Source: Salinicola halophyticus
GTDB taxonomy: Bacteria > Pseudomonadota > Gammaproteobacteria > Pseudomonadales > Halomonadaceae
Assembly: GCF_003206695.1 (NCBI RefSeq)
Contig: NZ_PZJN01000009.1
Span: 248,001 to 312,000, forward strand
Reading direction: 5' to 3'
Length of the DNA: 64,000 nucleotides
The notes beneath the pieces are model-generated. The model saw only the letters and a program-made list of their open reading frames with translations, was not told the origin of the DNA and searched no databases. Every line of letters starts with the position of its first letter. Position 1 is the first letter of the stretch. The position numbers and the translations under genes were made by a program. Of this stretch, positions 59,515 to 64,000 are shown in pieces.

Positions 59515-60417
59515 ATGTCAGCACCTGAACACGGCGGGTCCGATCACTCGGATCAGCCGATCCGTTTTTACTTCGGTATACCGCTGCGCGCACGTGCCAG
59601 CGCGCTGAATTGGACACAGGTTTGCGACAACCTGGCACGCACGCTGGATAGTCTGGCGCGTCAGACCCGGAACGATTTCCGAGTGCTGATCTCCTGTCAT
59701 GATATTCCGGATATCGATACCCGGGGGCTGAACGTTCGCTTCCTCCAGGCAGGGTTTGCGCCTCCCGTGGATGAGCAGGGAAAGCCGCGCAGTGACAAGC
59801 ACAAGAAAAAGCGCCGACTGGGGCATGAACTTGCCAAGGAGGTGACCGATGGCGTCTATTTCATGCCGCTGGATGCCGACGATCTGATCCATCCGGAGCT
59901 GGTCGAGAAAGTGCTGAGTGATGACAATCGCCGCGGCTATTTGATCGAACGCGGGTGGATGTTCAATACCGCGACGGGCCATTATCGCGAGTGTACCGAA
60001 AAGCAAAATCCCTTCTGGCGCTACTGTGGCTCGTGCGCGGTCATCTACTTCGAGCCGGATGAGCTGCCACTGGAGAAAGGCGACAAATCGCGCTACTACA
60101 GCCGCTTCTTGAATCACATCCATTATGCCGAGGTCGCCGAGGAGGCAGGACGTCCACTGGCACCTTTCAGCGACGCGATGGCGGTCTATGTGATCAATCA
60201 CGGTGAAAACGACTGGACGGTGTATCGCCAGCGTCCCGATGGCAAGACACACTACGTCGAGCAGCGTCCGGTCCGTGACCGCCGCCAGCTCCAGGCGCTG
60301 AAAGTCCTTTATCCTCAGCTCGATGCCGCTACCCCGCCGCCGCGGGCATGGAGCTGGGTCTGTCAGCAGTCCCGGCGGCTACGGCGTCGTCTTTCCCGGC
60401 GCTCGGGGCATGCCTGA
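59515..60417 (+). CDS. GT-A type glycosyltransferase-like protein
   Basis: A 300-residue protein with a GT-A layout: repeated small segments up to DFRVLISCHDIPDID, the metal-binding YFMPLDADDLIHPELVEKVL (D-A-D-D as DXD), and a basic C-terminal tail (RRLRRRLSRRSGHA). It resembles putative rhamnosyl- or galactosyltransferase-type proteins of surface polysaccharide synthesis. The acceptor is unknown. It is divergent from the asparagine-synthetase-like gene, 213 bp apart. Confidence 0.7.
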   Translation: MSAPEHGGSDHSDQPIRFYFGIPLRARASALNWTQVCDNLARTLDSLARQTRNDFRVLISCHDIPDIDTRGLNVRFLQAGFAPPVDEQGKPRSDKHKKKRRLGHELAKEVTDGVYFMPLDADDLIHPELVEKVLSDDNRRGYLIERGWMFNTATGHYRECTEKQNPFWRYCGSCAVIYFEPDELPLEKGDKSRYYSRFLNHIHYAEVAEEAGRPLAPFSDAMAVYVINHGENDWTVYRQRPDGKTHYVEQRPVRDRRQLQALKVLYPQLDAATPPPRAWSWVCQQSRRLRRRLSRRSGHA

Positions 60418-60480
60418 AGACACTTCCGAGGCTCAAACTGATGAAGCGACAGCGGCCATCCCGAAGCCATCGCGGATCGA

Positions 60481-60948
60481 TCAGGGGGGAAGCGGCACGC
60501 GCGTCGTACTCTTGATCTCTTCCATCACGAATGAGGCCGAGACGTCGGCCAGCGACACCCGAGCGATCAGACGCTGATAGAGCCGATCATAGGCTTTGAC
60601 GTCGGCGATACGAGCGCGCAGCACGTAGTCCAGTTCACCACTGGTCCGCCATACGTCAACGATTTCCGGCAGGGTCTCGACCGCATTTCGGAAGGCTTCC
60701 AGCCACGCCGGATCATGGCGATCGGTACGAATCTGGATCAGTACCGTGAGGCCACAGCCGACCCGCTCGGGATCGAGCAGCGCGACCCGCCCGCGTATCA
60801 CGCCGCGTGCCTCGAGCGCCTTGACGCGACGCCAGCAGGCATTGCGGGAGAGATTCACGCGTTCCGACAACGCCTCGACCGAGAGCGTGCTGTCTTGCTG
60901 CAGCGCATCGAGAAGGCGGCGGTCGAAATTATCCAGTTCAGGTGTCAT
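60481..60948 (-). CDS. Lrp/AsnC family regulator
   Basis: A 155-residue regulator with the N-terminal helix-turn-helix (LDNFDRRLLDALQQDSTLSVEALSERVNLSRNACWRRVKALE) and the C-terminal RAM ligand domain (ADVKAYDRLYQRLIARV). No ribosome site lies within 20 bases of the start, and an 18-bp palindrome begins two bases upstream, so the mRNA may be leaderless and self-controlled. Confidence 0.9.
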   Translation of the reverse strand: MTPELDNFDRRLLDALQQDSTLSVEALSERVNLSRNACWRRVKALEARGVIRGRVALLDPERVGCGLTVLIQIRTDRHDPAWLEAFRNAVETLPEIVDVWRTSGELDYVLRARIADVKAYDRLYQRLIARVSLADVSASFVMEEIKSTTRVPLPP

Positions 60949-60949
60949 G

Positions 60950-60967
60950 TTGGGATATATATCCCAA
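60950..60967. promoter_or_regulatory. 18-bp palindrome at the Lrp-like gene start
   Basis: The sequence ttgggatatatatcccaa is perfectly palindromic and adjoins the Lrp-like ATG (60946-60948, minus strand). Lrp/AsnC operators are often such AT-centred palindromes. It may also control the divergent DUF6356 gene. Confidence 0.6.
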
Positions 60968-61061
60968 AATTTCGGTTTCAGGAAGGAAGTTCGGGATAAA
61001 ATCGGCGCCGCGCTTGGATAAGCTGGTGAGAACCGACCATCGATCCTGCCGGAGCCGAGAC

Positions 61062-61274
61062 ATGTCCCTTCGCCTGACCCGTCTGTTCACCGCTCATCCC
61101 GCCTCGGTGGAGGAAAGCTACTTCGAACACCTGCGCTTCGCCGGCGCTTTTGCCGGGCAACTGCTGCTGGCGGGTCTGGCGGCGTCGATTCACGCCGTGC
61201 TGCCGTTCCTGTTCGAATCCACCGCCAGCCGAATCATCACCCAGCTTCATGCGCGGCTTCAGCGGCGCCACTGA
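61062..61274 (+). CDS. DUF6356 family small membrane protein
   Basis: A 70-residue protein with the family pattern FTAHPASVEESYFEHLRFAGAFAG, one hydrophobic helix (QLLLAGLAASIHAVLPFLF) and a basic end (ARLQRRH). The function is unknown. ATG 61062 follows CGGAGCC. It converges on mnmE with six bases between stops. Confidence 0.8.
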   Translation: MSLRLTRLFTAHPASVEESYFEHLRFAGAFAGQLLLAGLAASIHAVLPFLFESTASRIITQLHARLQRRH

Positions 61275-61280
61275 GTCGGT

Positions 61281-62672
61281 TCACTTGCCGATGCAGAAGC
61301 TACCGAAGATTTCGCCGAGCAGGTCGTCGGCGGTGAACTCGCCGGTGATCTCGTTGAGAGAGTGCTGGGCGTCACGCAGATCCTCGGCAAGCAGTTCGCC
61401 GGCAGCGGCGCCTTCGAGCTGCGCGGTGCCGTTGGCCAACGCCAGCGCGGCGCGTTCCAGCGCGTCGAGGTGGCGACGGCGAGCGGAGAAGCGGCCCTCG
61501 GTGGTGGCGTCGAAGCCCATCACCGCCTTGAGGTGGGCTTTCAGGTTATCCACACCCACTCCGGTTTCCGCCGAGATTCGAATCACCGGAGGGGTTGTGG
61601 ATAGATCGAAGTCGCTGCCTTCGCCGCTCTGATCGATCTTGTTTCGCACCAGTGTCAGACGCCCGGGATCGGGTAGCCGTTCGACGAATTCCGGCCAGAT
61701 CTCGACAGGATCGAGCGAGTCCGTTTCGCGCGCGTCGACCAGCAGCAGTACGCGATCCGCCTTCTCTATCTCCGCCCACGCGCGCTGGACGCCGATCTTC
61801 TCCACCGCATCCGGGGTGTCGCGCAGGCCGGCGGTATCGATCACGTGCAGCGGCATGCCGTCGAGATGGATGTGCTCGCGCAAGACATCGCGAGTGGTGC
61901 CTTCGATCTCGGTGACGATGGCGCTATCGCGCTCGGTCAGGCGATTGAGCAGGCTGGACTTGCCGGCGTTGGGCCGCCCCGCGATTACCACGTTCATCCC
62001 CTCGCGCATCAGCGAGCCCTGATTGGCAGCGGCACGGACGGCTTCCAGTGTCTGCCGCAGCGTAGCCAGCTTGGCGGCGACCACGCCGTCGGCGAGAAAA
62101 TCGATCTCTTCCTCGGGAAAATCGATCGCGGCCTCCACGTAGAGGCGCAGCTGTATCAACTCGCCGACCAACTGCGAAACACGCTGGGAGAATTCGCCCT
62201 GCAACGAGCGCAGGGCGTTTTCCGCTGCGGCGCGGGAGCTGGCGTCGATCAGATCGGCGATGGCCTCGGCCTGGGCCAGGTCGAGCTTGTCGTTGAGAAA
62301 CGCGCGCTCGGAGAATTCACCCGGGCGGGCCAGCCGCGCACCGAGTTGCACACAGCGCTCCAGCAGCATGTCCATCAGCACCGGCCCGCCGTGCCCCTGA
62401 AGCTCCAGCACGTCTTCACCGGTGAACGAGTGGGGGCCGGGGAAGTAGAGCGCGATGCCCTCGTCGATGACGCTGCCTTCACCCTGGAAAGGCCCGTAGT
62501 GGGCGTAGCGAGGCGTCGGCTGGTGGCCGAGGATGGTTTCCGCCAAGGCGCTCGCCGAGGGCCCGGAGACACGCACGATGCCGACGCCGCCGCGCCCCGG
62601 AGGGGTCGCCAGGGCGGCGATGGTGTCTTGGCGGTACAGCGGCGCGTCGGTAGAGGGGAGCGGGGCGTTCAT
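61281..62672 (-). CDS. mnmE: tRNA U34 modification GTPase MnmE
   Basis: MnmE works with MnmG in wobble-uridine modification. The 463-residue protein has an N-terminal formyl-THF-binding domain ([22 protein letters not shown]), helices around the inserted G domain ([42 protein letters not shown]) and the C-terminal catalytic FCIGK. ATG 62672 follows GGAG. Confidence 0.97.
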   Translation of the reverse strand: MNAPLPSTDAPLYRQDTIAALATPPGRGGVGIVRVSGPSASALAETILGHQPTPRYAHYGPFQGEGSVIDEGIALYFPGPHSFTGEDVLELQGHGGPVLMDMLLERCVQLGARLARPGEFSERAFLNDKLDLAQAEAIADLIDASSRAAAENALRSLQGEFSQRVSQLVGELIQLRLYVEAAIDFPEEEIDFLADGVVAAKLATLRQTLEAVRAAANQGSLMREGMNVVIAGRPNAGKSSLLNRLTERDSAIVTEIEGTTRDVLREHIHLDGMPLHVIDTAGLRDTPDAVEKIGVQRAWAEIEKADRVLLLVDARETDSLDPVEIWPEFVERLPDPGRLTLVRNKIDQSGEGSDFDLSTTPPVIRISAETGVGVDNLKAHLKAVMGFDATTEGRFSARRRHLDALERAALALANGTAQLEGAAAGELLAEDLRDAQHSLNEITGEFTADDLLGEIFGSFCIGK

Positions 62673-62759
62673 TAGCATCTCCAAAAATCGATATCGTGGC
62701 CGGCTTGGCGGGCATTGTCCGGGGCCTCTCGGTGGAATGCCAGTGCGGAAAAGCCAGAG

Positions 62760-62803
62760 CCTGAAACGCCAAGGCCTGAAACGCCAAGGCCTGAAACGCC
62801 AGA
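62760..62803. repeat. Three 15-bp tandem units between yidC and mnmE
   Basis: The unit cctgaaacgccaagg is found at 62760-62774, 62775-62789 and, incomplete, 62790-62803. Confidence 0.85.
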
Positions 62804-62826
62804 CCCCCGCCGAAGCGAGGGTCTGG
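62799..62826 (-). terminator. Possible terminator after yidC
   Basis: An 8-bp perfect stem ccagaccc / gggtctgg (62799-62806 with 62819-62826) lies 27 bp past the yidC stop. On the minus strand only ttt follows after two bases, so strength is doubtful. Confidence 0.5.
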
Positions 62827-62852
62827 ACGTTGCGGCAGGCTCCGATCGAGCG

Positions 62853-64000
62853 TCAGCCTTTGGCTTTCACCGCCTTGCCGCCACCTGCGTCGTCCTTCAT
62901 CACCTTGTTGGTAATGAACCACTGCTGCAGGATCGAGATGCTGTTGTTCACGACCCAGTAGATCACCAGGCCGGCCGGGAACCACAGGAAGAAGAAGGTG
63001 AAGACGATCGGCAGCATCTTCATGATCTTCGCCTGCATCGGGTCCGGCGGTGTCGGGTTCAGGAACTGCTGGAGCAGCATGGTGCCGCCCATGATGATCG
63101 GCAGGATGAAGTACGGATCCTTGGCCGACAGATCCTGAATCCAGAGCATGAACGGCGCGTGGCGCAGCTCGACCGACTCCATCAACATCCAGTAGAGCGC
63201 GATGAACACCGGCATCTGGATGACCATCGGCAGACAGCCGCCAAGAGGATTGATCTTCTCCTTCTTGTAGAACTTCATCATCTCCTGCGACATGCGCTGG
63301 CGGTCGTCGCCGTACTGCTCCTTGAGCCGCTTCATCTCCGGGCCCATCTTGCGCATCCGCGCCATCGACTTGTAGGCCTTGGCGGCGAGCGGGAACAGCA
63401 CGATCTTGACGCAGACGGTCAGCAAAACGATGGACCAGCCCCAGTTGCCGATCAGAGCGTGGATCTTCGTCAGCAGCCAGAACAGCGGGTTGGCCAGGAA
63501 CCACAGCCAGCCGAAATCGACGGTCAGCTCTAGATGCGGAGCTACCGCTTCGAGGCGCTCCTGCACCTTCGGTCCCACGAACAGCGTGGCGTCGAGCGAT
63601 GTCTGCTGCCCGGGCTCGATGGTCTGATTGGGACCGGCGAAGGCGGCGACGGTACGGTCGCGGTTGTCGACATTGCCGTAGTAGAGATTCTGCTGATCCG
63701 GGTTCGGCACCCACGCCGAGGTGAAGTAGTGCTGAATCACCGCGACCCAGCCACCTTTCACATCGCGATTCTGGAAGTCGCCGTCACGGATATCGTCGAA
63801 CTTGACCTTGCTGTAGTGCTCGTCCGGCGAGGAGAACGCGGCACCCAGGAACGAGTGCATGCCAACGCCGGAACCGCTGGCCGGATCCGGGCTCTGGTCG
63901 CGTGCCAACTGGCCGATAAAGCGTGCCGTTACCGGCTGCTGGCTCTCGTTGTCGATCCGGTACTCGACCTTGACGGCGTAGTCGTCGCGATTGATGACGA
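62853..64000 (-). CDS. yidC: Membrane protein insertase YidC (5' end outside window)
   Basis: The frame runs beyond the right edge; 381 C-terminal residues are visible. YidC inserts and folds inner-membrane proteins, including subunit c of ATP synthase. The periplasmic domain (VEYRIDNESQQPVTARF onward) is followed by the conserved transmembrane core: WFLANPLFWLLTKIH, NWGWSIVLLTVCVKIVLFP, KMGPEMKRLKEQYGDDRQRMSQEMMKFYKKEKINPLGGCLPM and the last helices with FFFLWFPAGLVIYWVVNN. Confidence 0.97.
   Translation of the reverse strand, partial: VINRDDYAVKVEYRIDNESQQPVTARFIGQLARDQSPDPASGSGVGMHSFLGAAFSSPDEHYSKVKFDDIRDGDFQNRDVKGGWVAVIQHYFTSAWVPNPDQQNLYYGNVDNRDRTVAAFAGPNQTIEPGQQTSLDATLFVGPKVQERLEAVAPHLELTVDFGWLWFLANPLFWLLTKIHALIGNWGWSIVLLTVCVKIVLFPLAAKAYKSMARMRKMGPEMKRLKEQYGDDRQRMSQEMMKFYKKEKINPLGGCLPMVIQMPVFIALYWMLMESVELRHAPFMLWIQDLSAKDPYFILPIIMGGTMLLQQFLNPTPPDPMQAKIMKMLPIVFTFFFLWFPAGLVIYWVVNNSISILQQWFITNKVMKDDAGGGKAVKAKG

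Overview
The window looks like the replication-origin-proximal part of the chromosome of a moderately halophilic gammaproteobacterium, most likely a member of the Halomonadaceae (Halomonas, Salinicola, Kushneria and relatives). This is inferred from high GC, the core gene order (yidC, mnmE, mnmG, rsmG, parA, parB, atpIBEFHAGDC, glmU, glmS), a glucosylglycerol-phosphate synthase/phosphatase for osmolyte synthesis, and a full Kdp potassium uptake system. No rRNA, tRNA, IS element or CRISPR array was seen.

Layout. 1-3.1 kb: the 3' part of an ATP-grasp ligase gene followed by a large protein with a papain-like Cys/His/Asn signature, an unfamiliar two-gene unit. 3.2-6.0 kb: HdeD-type membrane protein, short-chain dehydrogenase, and a G3E (COG0523) GTPase preceded by a near-perfect Zur box. 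6.0-7.7 kb: an AT-richer insertion (TetR regulator and SnoaL-like protein) bounded by two 74-bp copies of the glmS 3' end. 7.6-10.3 kb: glmS and its DeoR-type regulator. 10.5-18.7 kb: kdpFABCDE on the minus strand, with a small kdpF gene. 19-21.3 kb: argE and a DUF1615 lipoprotein. 21.6-30.3 kb: glmU and the complete ATP synthase operon. 30.6-34.9 kb: parB, parA, rsmG, mnmG. 34.9-35.9 kb: a gene-free segment with clustered degenerate DnaA boxes and AT-rich stretches, the probable oriC.

35.9-38.3 kb: a polar amino-acid ABC importer. 38.5-48.7 kb: erpA, a ClC-type channel with a likely TTG start, thiD, thiE, hemL, an APH-like/P-loop kinase fusion, a CsgD-like regulator behind an AT-rich leader, rdgB and hemW. 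48.9-55.6 kb: OmpA-like lipoprotein, rlmJ, ggpPS, an MFS transporter, and a lipoate ligase with reversed domain order. 55.7-57.6 kb: a divergent DUF1127/MocR pair with a clear candidate operator. 57.7-60.4 kb: an asparagine-synthetase-like protein lacking the amidotransferase cysteine, divergent from a glycosyltransferase. 60.5-64 kb: Lrp/AsnC regulator with an 18-bp palindrome at its start, DUF6356 protein, mnmE and the 3' part of yidC.

Two themes run through the window. One is salt and potassium homeostasis (kdp, ggpPS, ClC, ATP synthase). The other is an unusual density of short decaying tandem repeats (units of 12, 14, 15, 20, 21 and about 28 bp), both between genes and in frame within glmS, kdpA and kdpD. 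A 143-bp inverted-repeat element occurs upstream of argE, with a diverged relative downstream of erpA.
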